A stretch of DNA of 64,000 bases from Patiriisocius_A hiemis (GTDB lineage Bacteria; Bacteroidota; Bacteroidia; Flavobacteriales; Flavobacteriaceae): contig NZ_JAVRHZ010000002.1 in the NCBI RefSeq assembly GCF_031846325.1, positions 372,001 through 436,000 of the forward strand, written 5' to 3'. Of this stretch, positions 35,344 through 43,569 are shown in pieces (the stretch's first letter is position 1; every line of letters starts with the position of its first letter). The notes beneath the pieces were generated by a model. It did not search any database and was not told the origin of the DNA. It saw only the letters and a program-made list of their open reading frames with translations. Both the position numbers and the translations under genes were made by a program.

Positions 35344-37923
35344 CTATTTTTGGGGTTCCGTTTCCTCTTCTTCTGGTCTTATTGATTCTAAATAGGCATC
35401 TAGATTTTTGTGTAGTTGAATTATTTTATAGTTGGGTGTTGCAATCTCAAAAAATGGTCTTTCTATTTTGTATTCTTTACGCTCTCTTAGTACTTGTGCA
35501 AAACCTCTACCTCCTAATTGGGTGTCTAGTCCATGTACGACTACAAGTTGGTTTTCTGGGCTGTAATAATCTAAAGAAACTTTTAAGTCTCTGTAGTTAA
35601 GTTTTGTAATAGCGCTATCAATCTTCATTCTTACTTCATTTGCTAATTCGCTTTCTTGTGGAGTAAACGAATACACAACTTTCCAGCTATCTGTTTCAGC
35701 AGGAGCAACAAACTCTTTGTTTTCTAATGTAGGCAGTACAGCGCTGTAAATACGCTGAGCTTGCTTACCTTCTTCAGAGTTAGGATAATTTAAAGAAACA
35801 TAGTTTAATGCTTTTTTATATGCTTCAAAACCTTCTTTTCTGGCAATAGCAGTTGCCTTTAGCAATTCGAACTTAGGCACCATATCTGTCCCTGTGTAAA
35901 TAGTAATGTAATTATCACTTTCGGTAATTACTTTTTGGTATTTAGAAGCTTCAAAATCTTTATATAACTCTTTATACTTAAACTCTGGGCTTGACTCATC
36001 TGAAGCTAGCTGAGTATTTGGGTTTCTTAGAATTTCAGCATAACGAGAGTCTGGGTGGTTATTCAAAATATCATTCTTGTATTTTGAAGCCATTAAATTG
36101 TCCTCTCTAATTGTAGAGATTTTATATAGGTTGTATTTCGCTGGAAGCACTAAACGCTCTTCAGGGTTAAATGTTAGTAGTTTTTCTAAGCGGTTTACAG
36201 CAAGATCATACTCCTTAAATTTTTCTTTATAGATTAGTCCTAATTGATAGTATGCAAAATCTCTATCTTTTTTTAGACTGTCTATTACTTTCTCATCTGT
36301 AGGAATTTTAGAAATATAGGCTTGAGGGTCAAACTTTTCGTTATCGGAAATTGCAACAACAGCATCTGTGCTTTCCTCGTTTATTCCGCTAGATTGCTTA
36401 TCAGACCTTCTCCAGTTATCTTCTAGCTTTCTATTTCCCCAAATTTGTTGAAACTGTTGTTTTCCATATGCAACTGTAGTAGGGTTATAAAAATAGAATG
36501 TTCCTCCTTTTGCTTCCTTTTCTTCTTTTGAGCCTATTTCTTTTTTGTAAAACTCATTATTCTGGATAGCCTCTTGTTTTTCTGCATTTGCTATAGAATC
36601 TTCTACTGCTTCTGCCTTAAGCTTTGATGTGTATTCTGTAAAGTAAGCCAATTGTTGCGCTTCTGTCATATTAACAAAACGCAAAATACTATCGTGTAAC
36701 AATGCAATATCCTCATACTTAATAACATCGTCAAGGTTTTCGCGTTTTTTTGTTACTCTTCTATATTCTCTTGTTCCTTGTTCTAATTGTGTAAGGGTAC
36801 TGTCATAATATGCTCCAGCAACTTTGTACGCTCTTCGGTCAAAGTTAATTTCTCCTAATGTAGTATAGTTAACAGCTTGTAAATATTTGTCGCCTTTGTA
36901 GTTTTTAATAGAACGGTTATAAAAAGCGATTGCTGTATCTACAGGTTTTGCATTTAGGTAGTACTCTCCTATCTGGTTGTATATTTTATCTAAGTAAGGT
37001 CTGTTTTCTCTGTTTTCTGCAAGATCTGTAAGTAGCTCTAAGAAAAGTGTTTTGTCTCCTTTTTCGTAATCAAAATTCTTAGCTTTTGCGATATATGCAT
37101 TAATCATATAAATTCTTGGAGACTTTCTATTAAGTTCAATTACTTCATCAAAAGCTAGGTTGGCACTATCTTTAAAGCCTAAGCGGTTATATAATTGCCC
37201 TTTTATGTAAGCGTATCTTCCTTTGAGCTCGTTATCCTTTACGTTTTCTGAAGCTATCTTTATGTATGGTAATGCTTCTTCAAGAGAATCTAACTTGATG
37301 TATGCTTGAGCCATAATAGCTGTTACATCTGCTAAGTCTTCTTTACTTATATCATCATCTTCTTGATCTAATATTTTTTGTAGGTTTTCTAAAGCAACGT
37401 CCTCACTATTTAATCTAATGTTTGTTTTAGCTTTCCAAACTTTTGCTCTATTGATGTTATTACTTGTAGGGTACTTATTAAGTATAAAGTTAAAAGCATC
37501 TATCGCAGGAATAAAGCGCTTGTCAAAATAACGAGCTTTTCCTAATAAAATATAAGCTTCATCAATTTGCGGATTGTATTCTTTCCCTTTTACGTATACA
37601 GAATGCTTCTGTATTGCCTTTGCAGCTTTTTCTTCGGCTCTTGTAAAGTTTTCATTTTCTTGTGGTCCTACGCCTGGAGCACCAAAATCGTCTTCGGCCA
37701 AATCTATTCTTTCAACCGGTAAGATTTCCCAAAAATTATCCTTATAGGTTTGTGCTAGTTGTTGCTTTCCTGCTTCAAAAGCAATTCCTCCGTTGTAGAG
37801 TGCATTATACTCTGCTGTTACTGCGTGATAGTTTCTGCTCATAAACGTATTTTTTTTACGTGAACAAGCTGCTAGAACTAAAACAACAAGAATTCCAATA
37901 GTAATTTTATGTATGCCCTTCAA
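35344..37923 (-). CDS. sprE: Gliding/type IX secretion TPR lipoprotein SprE (PorW)
   Basis: 859 residues. The TTG at 37923 gives a lipoprotein signal (KGIHKITIGILVVLVLAAC, Cys20); a TTG 20 codons upstream is in frame but would add a polar leader before the signal. TPR-like repeats run through the protein (for example YILLGKARYFDKRFIPAIDA, PYIKIASENVKDNELKGRYA and the FAYYQLGLIYKEKFKEYDLA segment). The N-terminal SRKKNTFMSRNYHAVTAEYN matches SprE/PorW. In F. johnsoniae SprE is needed for surface gliding and T9SS function. Placement before bactofilin and atp genes matches other flavobacteria. Confidence 0.85.
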   Translation of the reverse strand: MKGIHKITIGILVVLVLAACSRKKNTFMSRNYHAVTAEYNALYNGGIAFEAGKQQLAQTYKDNFWEILPVERIDLAEDDFGAPGVGPQENENFTRAEEKAAKAIQKHSVYVKGKEYNPQIDEAYILLGKARYFDKRFIPAIDAFNFILNKYPTSNNINRAKVWKAKTNIRLNSEDVALENLQKILDQEDDDISKEDLADVTAIMAQAYIKLDSLEEALPYIKIASENVKDNELKGRYAYIKGQLYNRLGFKDSANLAFDEVIELNRKSPRIYMINAYIAKAKNFDYEKGDKTLFLELLTDLAENRENRPYLDKIYNQIGEYYLNAKPVDTAIAFYNRSIKNYKGDKYLQAVNYTTLGEINFDRRAYKVAGAYYDSTLTQLEQGTREYRRVTKKRENLDDVIKYEDIALLHDSILRFVNMTEAQQLAYFTEYTSKLKAEAVEDSIANAEKQEAIQNNEFYKKEIGSKEEKEAKGGTFYFYNPTTVAYGKQQFQQIWGNRKLEDNWRRSDKQSSGINEESTDAVVAISDNEKFDPQAYISKIPTDEKVIDSLKKDRDFAYYQLGLIYKEKFKEYDLAVNRLEKLLTFNPEERLVLPAKYNLYKISTIREDNLMASKYKNDILNNHPDSRYAEILRNPNTQLASDESSPEFKYKELYKDFEASKYQKVITESDNYITIYTGTDMVPKFELLKATAIARKEGFEAYKKALNYVSLNYPNSEEGKQAQRIYSAVLPTLENKEFVAPAETDSWKVVYSFTPQESELANEVRMKIDSAITKLNYRDLKVSLDYYSPENQLVVVHGLDTQLGGRGFAQVLRERKEYKIERPFFEIATPNYKIIQLHKNLDAYLESIRPEEEETEPQK

Positions 37924-38067
37924 AATGTTTCTGTTTATATAGTATTGTAACTTAAAAGCATGGCTTTTAGTATATAAAATCAAATAGAGAACGGTAAAAA
38001 TACATTTCTTTTTAATAACTCAAGGAAATATAGGGTAAAAAATGCTGCTATTACTGAGTTTTAACCC

Positions 38068-38097
38068 TTTGATAACCAAAAAGCCTTTGTATTTTTA
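38068..38097 (+). promoter_or_regulatory. Promoter of the PaaE-like reductase gene
   Basis: TTTG (38068-38071), 18-base spacer and TATTTTTA (38090-38097), one base off the -7 consensus; 16 bases before the ATG. Confidence 0.5.
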
Positions 38098-38112
38098 CAC
38101 AAAAAAAATAGC

Positions 38113-39156
38113 ATGGCAAAATTTCACTCACTTACTGTAAGTGCAATAGATAAAATTACTCCTAACGCAGTTGCAATTACTTTTGCAGTTCCTGCCGAAT
38201 TAAAAGCTGCTTTTTCGTTTAAAGCTGGGCAGTATATTACCATTAAACACACAAAAGATAATGCTGAAATACGAAGAGCATACTCCATTTGCAGTAGCCC
38301 TAATAGTGACACTCTTACTGTAGGCGTTAAAAAAGTAGAGGATGGAACCTTTTCAGTTTTTGCTAATGAAAAACTTATTGTCGGGGCTGCTTTAGAAGTA
38401 ATGCCGCCGGAAGGGCTTTTTATTATTGAGCCAGAAGCAACCAATAACTATATGGCATTTGCTGCAGGAAGTGGGATTACGCCTATTTTATCTATTGTAA
38501 AAGCTACGCTTGAAGCAAACACATCTTCACAATTTGTTTTGGTTTATGGAAACCAGTCTAAAGAGGAAGCTATGTTTATTTCTGAAATAGAAACACTTAA
38601 AACTAACTACCCTAACAGGTTTTTTACTGAATACCTCTACAGTAGAAAACAAGAAGAAGGAGCTCGCTTTGGTAGAATTGAAAGAAGCACCATAAACTTT
38701 TTCACAAAAAACAAATACAAAGAAACTAGCTTTAGCAACTATTATCTGTGTGGGCCAGAGCCAATGATAAATGAAGTTTCTAATACATTACAAGAAAATG
38801 GAGTTGATAAAGAAGTGATTCATTTTGAGTTATTTACAACTACAGAGAGTGATGTTTCTGCTGAAACACTTGATGGAATTACCCAGATTACCATAACTGT
38901 TGATGACGAAACTGAAAGTTTTACCATGCCTCAAGATCAAACTATTCTTGAAGCAGCCTTAGAAGAAGGTCTAGATGCACCATACTCCTGCCAAGGCGGA
39001 ATTTGTAGTACTTGCATTGCTAGGATTATAGAAGGAAAAGCAGAAATGCAAAAAAACCAGATTTTAACCGATGGCGAAGTTGCCGAAGGACTTATACTTA
39101 CCTGTCAAGCACATCCTACTACAGCTAATATTGTAGTGGATTACGATGATGTGTAG
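38113..39156 (+). CDS. PaaE-like NADPH/ferredoxin-type reductase (FAD, 2Fe-2S)
   Basis: 347 residues. FAD-binding beta-barrel with RRAYSICSS at about 56-64 and GQYITIK before it, an NAD(P)-binding domain (AAGSGITPILSIV, YLCGPEPMI) and a C-terminal plant-type 2Fe-2S domain with the four cysteines in YSCQGGICSTCIARI and LTCQAHP. This is the order of phenylacetyl-CoA epoxidase reductase PaaE. The other paa genes are not here, so it may serve another oxygenase or desaturase. It is divergent from sprE and has its own promoter. Confidence 0.88.
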   Translation: MAKFHSLTVSAIDKITPNAVAITFAVPAELKAAFSFKAGQYITIKHTKDNAEIRRAYSICSSPNSDTLTVGVKKVEDGTFSVFANEKLIVGAALEVMPPEGLFIIEPEATNNYMAFAAGSGITPILSIVKATLEANTSSQFVLVYGNQSKEEAMFISEIETLKTNYPNRFFTEYLYSRKQEEGARFGRIERSTINFFTKNKYKETSFSNYYLCGPEPMINEVSNTLQENGVDKEVIHFELFTTTESDVSAETLDGITQITITVDDETESFTMPQDQTILEAALEEGLDAPYSCQGGICSTCIARIIEGKAEMQKNQILTDGEVAEGLILTCQAHPTTANIVVDYDDV

Positions 39157-39215
39157 AAAGGTATGAGGGATTAGGATTTGATTTGCTAATTAAGAATTTG
39201 CTTTTAAAATTAGAA

Positions 39216-40247
39216 TTAAAAAACAGCAACTGCTTTCTCAACTACTAATTTTACAGGAATGCTTTGCATTGCATTTTCATAGCCTTTAGGATATTTATTT
39301 CCATATACTGAAGTAGGTAGCAATGGATATTTTTCTCTATTGGAAATTAATTGATTTTCTCTAGGTTGATTAAACGGAGTAAAGCCTAAATAGGGGTGGG
39401 TTACCCCCCAAAGAGTTAATACTGGGACACCAAACATTGCGGCTAAGTGACCATTACCACTATCCATTGCTATCATCCCATCTAGGTTTGAAATTAGTGC
39501 TAGTTCTTCTTCAAAAGAAAGCGAACCAGCAACTACTTTTACATTTTGTAAACCAGCACTAATTTCTTCCATTTGTTTTACTTCATTCTTTCCTCCAAAA
39601 AGTAATAGTTGGTAGTTTTTTTGAGCGTTTAATTTCTCTAGCACCTCTCGCATCATAGGTAATGGGTACATCTTACTTTTATAAGCTGCAAATGGAGCTA
39701 TGCCAATTAGTTTTTGGGTGTGGGCTCCGATAAGGTTATGTGTTTTCTCTGAAAGCTCTTTATTTCTAGGTGGAGTATACTTTTTTAAATCAATAGGGTA
39801 TCCAAGCATTGAGAAAACAGCTGCGTACCTTTGGTGCGTGGTTTTTAATGGTTGTAATTTTTTTAGAGGCTTACTTGCAGTTGCTTTTTTCTTTTCGGCT
39901 CTTCCCTTATCAATGGTGGCTGTTTTTATTCCCATACTCCACAAATGTGTGCGGAGCATTTTGGAACGAAGTACATTATGCACATCTGCAACAGCATCTA
40001 TACCTAGTTTTTTTGCTTCTGAAGACAACTTAAAAAGTCCAAAGCCTTTATGTTTACCGTACACGTCTGCTTCAAGAAAATTGCAATTAGATATATCCTT
40101 AAAAAAAGGTTTAAAAAAAGCTCTGGAAACGACTGTTATTTTTAAATTGGGGTAGGTTTGTGTAAGAATATGCAATACAGGAACCAACATCGCAACATCT
40201 CCTAATGCCGAAAGACGTAATACGAGTATGTGTGTTGGTTTTTTCAT
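39216..40247 (-). CDS. Glycosyltransferase family 9 (heptosyltransferase-like)
   Basis: 343 residues. GT-B fold with N-terminal HILVLRLSALGDVAMLVPVL and C-terminal DSGNGHLAAMFGVPVLTLWG, the signature of GT9 ADP-heptose:LPS heptosyltransferases. It would add a heptose-like sugar to the lipopolysaccharide core at the inner membrane. It lies 42 bases downstream of the DUF4254 gene and is probably co-transcribed with it. Confidence 0.88.
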   Translation of the reverse strand: MKKPTHILVLRLSALGDVAMLVPVLHILTQTYPNLKITVVSRAFFKPFFKDISNCNFLEADVYGKHKGFGLFKLSSEAKKLGIDAVADVHNVLRSKMLRTHLWSMGIKTATIDKGRAEKKKATASKPLKKLQPLKTTHQRYAAVFSMLGYPIDLKKYTPPRNKELSEKTHNLIGAHTQKLIGIAPFAAYKSKMYPLPMMREVLEKLNAQKNYQLLLFGGKNEVKQMEEISAGLQNVKVVAGSLSFEEELALISNLDGMIAMDSGNGHLAAMFGVPVLTLWGVTHPYLGFTPFNQPRENQLISNREKYPLLPTSVYGNKYPKGYENAMQSIPVKLVVEKAVAVF

Positions 40248-40289
40248 AATGGTTTAGAACCTTCCCTCTTTGTAAGCTAGTAAACAAAC

Positions 40290-40895
40290 TTACTTTCCTC
40301 TTAAAACAGGGTTTAGCTCATCATCATTATACATCTTCATTTGCTTGTAGACTTTCATGTACTTATCCCCTTTTTCTATGTCTTGTAGTAATGTATCTAT
40401 AGCAGTAGATAAATCTACGCGTTGTTCTAGCAGTATGTCTAATTTTTTTTGGCAAGCAGCTCTATGTGCATCTGTTGCATCTTCTCTGGTTGCCTCTTCA
40501 TTCATATGATAGATTTTTAGTGCTAAAATAGATAACCTGTCTACACCCCAAGCAGGACTTTCTGTATTAATAGTAGCATCAGGTTTAGGAGTAACATCCT
40601 TATATTTTTCTAGAAAATAGCTATCTATGTACTCCACCATATCTGTACGATCTTGGTTAGAAGCATCAATTTTTCTTTTTAAAGTTAGTGCGGCAACTGG
40701 CTCTATGTTAGGGTCTCTAATAATATCTTCGTAATGCCATTGTACTGTATCAATCCAGCATTTTCTGTATAGTAAATGATTAAGTAGCGCATCATTTTTA
40801 TCATACGGATTGGTAAATTCTTGATCTACAGAATCAATAATATGGTATTTCTCAATAACTTCAGCAAAAATGGCATTAGCCCCTTTGGTAAACAT
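40290..40895 (-). CDS. DUF4254 protein
   Basis: 201 residues, soluble and mostly helical. The N-terminus (NAIFAEVIEKYHIIDSVDQE), the LLYRKCWIDTVQWHYEDIIR segment and GVDRLSILALKIYHMNEEA fit DUF4254, which has no established function. In Bacteroidota it commonly sits beside a GT9 glycosyltransferase, as here, suggesting a link with lipopolysaccharide core synthesis. An exact -7 box lies 26 bases before the ATG. Confidence 0.8.
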   Translation of the reverse strand: MFTKGANAIFAEVIEKYHIIDSVDQEFTNPYDKNDALLNHLLYRKCWIDTVQWHYEDIIRDPNIEPVAALTLKRKIDASNQDRTDMVEYIDSYFLEKYKDVTPKPDATINTESPAWGVDRLSILALKIYHMNEEATREDATDAHRAACQKKLDILLEQRVDLSTAIDTLLQDIEKGDKYMKVYKQMKMYNDDELNPVLRGK

Positions 40896-40920
40896 ACACT
40901 TGGATTTTAATTATACGTTG

Positions 40921-40928
40921 CAAAGGTA
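40921..40928 (-). promoter_or_regulatory. -7 box of the DUF4254-GT9 operon
   Basis: TACCTTTG on the minus strand, exact consensus, 25 bases before the ATG. No -33 at standard spacing. Confidence 0.5.
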
Positions 40929-40962
40929 TTGTTTTTATATAAAGTGCGCCTAACCAAAATTT

Positions 40963-41889
40963 TTAACTAATCAAGAATGTAACTATAGGTAATACTAAAA
41001 AAATCCATAGTATGATTTCTTTAAAGATAAGCTCTTTGCTCTGCTCTACATAGGTTGAGAATAACATAGCGCAGGCTGGAATTAATAGTAAGATTTCTGA
41101 TCCGGTTCTTATTTCAGGGAGCAATACTATTAGTATTGATACAATAGTAACCAAGACTAATAAAAATTTATTAGGGCGTTCTTTTTTAGGAATTACAGGA
41201 AGTGTTACTAAGGCTTTTGTTCCCATCCAAACAACGCAAGTAGCTATTATTGTTAATGGTATAAGTATCGAGATAGAATTGTAGGTTGTAAAATCTAGGT
41301 TTATAGCGTGATAGGTATTATAAAACCACACAAAAGAGTCTTCAGTTACATAATAAAAGGCGGTTGTTAGCACAAATACGGAAGCAAGCCCCAATACTGG
41401 AATTAATAGATTCTTTATTCCAGAAGAAATTCTCCTAATCAATACAATGTAAAGCACAATAAAAAATAGCAAAGCGTAAAAGTAAAACAAACCTGCTACG
41501 GTAATATAAATACTTGCATCAAGTATTTTTTTTTGGATATTTCTTTCAGAAGAAAAACTGAAGATTCTTCTAAGCGATAAGAGTAATAAAATAGCAGTTA
41601 TAACAATAGTACTATCTAGAAAAACAACTGGAAGAGCAATTATACTAAACGAAAAGAGGAAAACACCATAGGTGTTGTTTTTAGCTAAATCATTCTTTCT
41701 TAACACAAAATCTAGTAACAGCATAAGGAAAAGTATGCCAATGTAAACACCTATACTTTTTATAATTTCTATTGCAGGTTGTGTCGTTACTTGACTTTTA
41801 TAAAGAGCCATAAACCACCCCACTAAAAGCACACAACTAAGCAGTATGAAGTTAATAGGTTTAGATTTTCCGAAAAAGCTTGTAAGCAT
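40963..41889 (-). CDS. Membrane protein, DUF6427-like
   Basis: 308 residues with roughly ten hydrophobic segments and almost no soluble loops. The N-terminus MLTSFFGKSKPINFILL is characteristic of a flavobacterial family that I recall as DUF6427; the function is unknown. An in-frame TTG eight codons upstream was rejected in favour of the conserved ATG. Divergent from the small DUF6341-like gene across 41 bases, a pairing typical of flavobacteria. Confidence 0.72.
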   Translation of the reverse strand: MLTSFFGKSKPINFILLSCVLLVGWFMALYKSQVTTQPAIEIIKSIGVYIGILFLMLLLDFVLRKNDLAKNNTYGVFLFSFSIIALPVVFLDSTIVITAILLLLSLRRIFSFSSERNIQKKILDASIYITVAGLFYFYALLFFIVLYIVLIRRISSGIKNLLIPVLGLASVFVLTTAFYYVTEDSFVWFYNTYHAINLDFTTYNSISILIPLTIIATCVVWMGTKALVTLPVIPKKERPNKFLLVLVTIVSILIVLLPEIRTGSEILLLIPACAMLFSTYVEQSKELIFKEIILWIFLVLPIVTFLIS

Positions 41890-41902
41890 GGTAGCTAATT
41901 TA

Positions 41903-41910
41903 TACTTTTG
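41903..41910 (+). promoter_or_regulatory. Promoter of the DUF6341-like gene
   Basis: TACTTTTG, exact -7 consensus, with TTGT at 41879-41882 twenty bases upstream. The ATG follows 20 bases later. Confidence 0.6.
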
Positions 41911-41930
41911 CAATATATAATTAAAAGATT

Positions 41931-42185
41931 ATGAAAGAGTTTTTTGAAGGAATACAGTCAATTACAGAAAGCATATTATTTGCACCTTTTGATGCATTAA
42001 GAGAATTAGAATATACTAGCTGGGTAGGGTCTAATACTTTAAACTGGTTATTTATGCTTATTGGTTTTGTTGCATTTATCTACTGGATGGGACAGCTTAA
42101 AAAGTTTAATGCCAATAACGAAGAAGATAGAAGTTCTACTTCACACCAGTATCTTGCTCAAGACGACGTTAACGGTACTTTATAA
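41931..42185 (+). CDS. Small membrane protein, DUF6341-like
   Basis: 84 residues. An amphipathic N-terminus (MKEFFEGIQSITESILFAPF), a helix with conserved Trp (SWVGSNTLNW) and one membrane segment (about 42-60, FMLIGFVAFIYWMG), then a polar tail. Homologues in flavobacteria have often been labelled uracil phosphoribosyltransferase, but nothing of that enzyme is visible. Function unknown. Its last six bases overlap the end of purD. Confidence 0.75.
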   Translation: MKEFFEGIQSITESILFAPFDALRELEYTSWVGSNTLNWLFMLIGFVAFIYWMGQLKKFNANNEEDRSSTSHQYLAQDDVNGTL

Positions 42186-43448
42186 GTCAAAACCAATATC
42201 GGTTCTATAATACATCTTATCAAAATGTAGTTTTTCTATATTATGGTAAGATTTTTTTAGTGCCAATTTAAAATCTTCTCCAAAAGAAGTAATTGCAATA
42301 ACACGGCCTCCATTAGTTACTATTTCTCCATCTTTATTTGAGGTTCCGGCATGAAACACAATAGCATCTTCTATCTTTTCAATGCCAGATATTACTTTTC
42401 CTTTTTCATAGCTTTCTGGATATCCTCCAGAAACAGCCATAATAGTAGTGGCTGCTCGTTCATCAACTTGTAAAGTGACTAAATCTAATTGTTGTTCGCA
42501 AGTTGCTTCAAAAAGATCTACTAAATCTGTTTTAATTCTTGGTAATACAACTTCAGTTTCTGGGTCGCCCATGCGCACGTTGTACTCAATAACATAAGGG
42601 TTATCATTTACTTTTATTAGGCCAATAAACACAAATCCTTTATAATCAATCTCCTCATCCTTAAGACCTTGTACAGTAGGTTTTACTATACGCTCTTCAA
42701 TTTTTTGCATAAACTCCGGAGTTGCAAATGGAACCGGAGAAATTGCTCCCATTCCACCAGTATTAAGTCCCTTGTCACCTTCTCCAATACGTTTATAATC
42801 TTTTGCGGTAGGAAGTATTTTATAATTTTTCCCGTCTGTTAACACAAACACACTAAGCTCAATACCATCTAAAAATTCTTCAATTACAACCGTAGTGCTT
42901 GCCTCGCCAAACTTTCCTTCTAGCATGTTTGCTAGTTCCTGCTTTGCTTCTTCAATGTTATCTAAAATTAATACTCCTTTCCCAGCCGCTAATCCATCTG
43001 CTTTTAACACATACGGAGGTTGTAATGTTTCTAAAAATTCTTTCCCAGCATCTAAAGATTCTTTTGTAAAACTTGCATACGCCGCTGTGGGAATGTTATG
43101 TTGCATCATAAACTCTTTGGCGCGCTCTTTACTGCCTTCAAGTAATGCTCCTCTTTTTGATGGGCCAATTACAAGCACCTTATTTAAAACTTCATCTTCT
43201 GCAAAAAAATTGGTAATACCTTGAACTAATGGATCCTCTGGCCCAACAATCACCATAGTAATATCATTCTCTATTACGCACTTTTTTATTGCTTCAAAAT
43301 CTGTAACCGAAATTGCTACATTAGTTGCAATAGCTGCTGTCCCAGCATTACCAGGGGCTACAAATAAGTTTTTACAACGTGAGCTTTGTGCAATTTTATA
43401 TGCAAATGTGTGTTCTCTTCCTCCAGAACCTAGTATTAGAATATTCAT
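42180..43448 (-). CDS. purD: Phosphoribosylamine--glycine ligase
   Basis: 422 residues, normal for PurD, which joins phosphoribosylamine and glycine with ATP in the second step of purine synthesis. N-terminal LILGSGGREHTFAYKI, ATP-grasp motifs PYVLKADGLAAGKGVLI and the Mg-binding VIEYNVRMGDPETEV are complete. Convergent with the DUF6341-like gene by a 6-base overlap; no terminator seen there. Confidence 0.96.
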   Translation of the reverse strand: MNILILGSGGREHTFAYKIAQSSRCKNLFVAPGNAGTAAIATNVAISVTDFEAIKKCVIENDITMVIVGPEDPLVQGITNFFAEDEVLNKVLVIGPSKRGALLEGSKERAKEFMMQHNIPTAAYASFTKESLDAGKEFLETLQPPYVLKADGLAAGKGVLILDNIEEAKQELANMLEGKFGEASTTVVIEEFLDGIELSVFVLTDGKNYKILPTAKDYKRIGEGDKGLNTGGMGAISPVPFATPEFMQKIEERIVKPTVQGLKDEEIDYKGFVFIGLIKVNDNPYVIEYNVRMGDPETEVVLPRIKTDLVDLFEATCEQQLDLVTLQVDERAATTIMAVSGGYPESYEKGKVISGIEKIEDAIVFHAGTSNKDGEIVTNGGRVIAITSFGEDFKLALKKSYHNIEKLHFDKMYYRTDIGFDL

Positions 43449-43471
43449 ATCAAACTTTCAATAGTAAAGCA

Positions 43472-43479
43472 CAAAAATA
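43472..43479 (-). promoter_or_regulatory. -7 box of purD
   Basis: TATTTTTG on the minus strand, exact consensus, 23 bases before the ATG. No PurR-like operator was recognised. Confidence 0.5.
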
Positions 43480-43541
43480 AAAGAATTTAAACCGAATGTA
43501 GTACTAATTATTAAGGTATTATTGCTTCTTAAAATAGTTAG

Positions 43542-43549
43542 TAACTTTG
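43542..43549 (+). promoter_or_regulatory. -7 box of the CapK-like gene
   Basis: TAACTTTG, exact consensus. It lies inside the longest possible reading frame and so argues that the true start is the TTG at 43570. Confidence 0.55.
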
Positions 43550-43569
43550 AGTACTATAACAGCTATATT

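Noticed and set aside
41931..42185. Uracil phosphoribosyltransferase, a label often attached to this small gene
   Set aside because: The 84-residue product has a membrane helix and no PRPP-binding motif.
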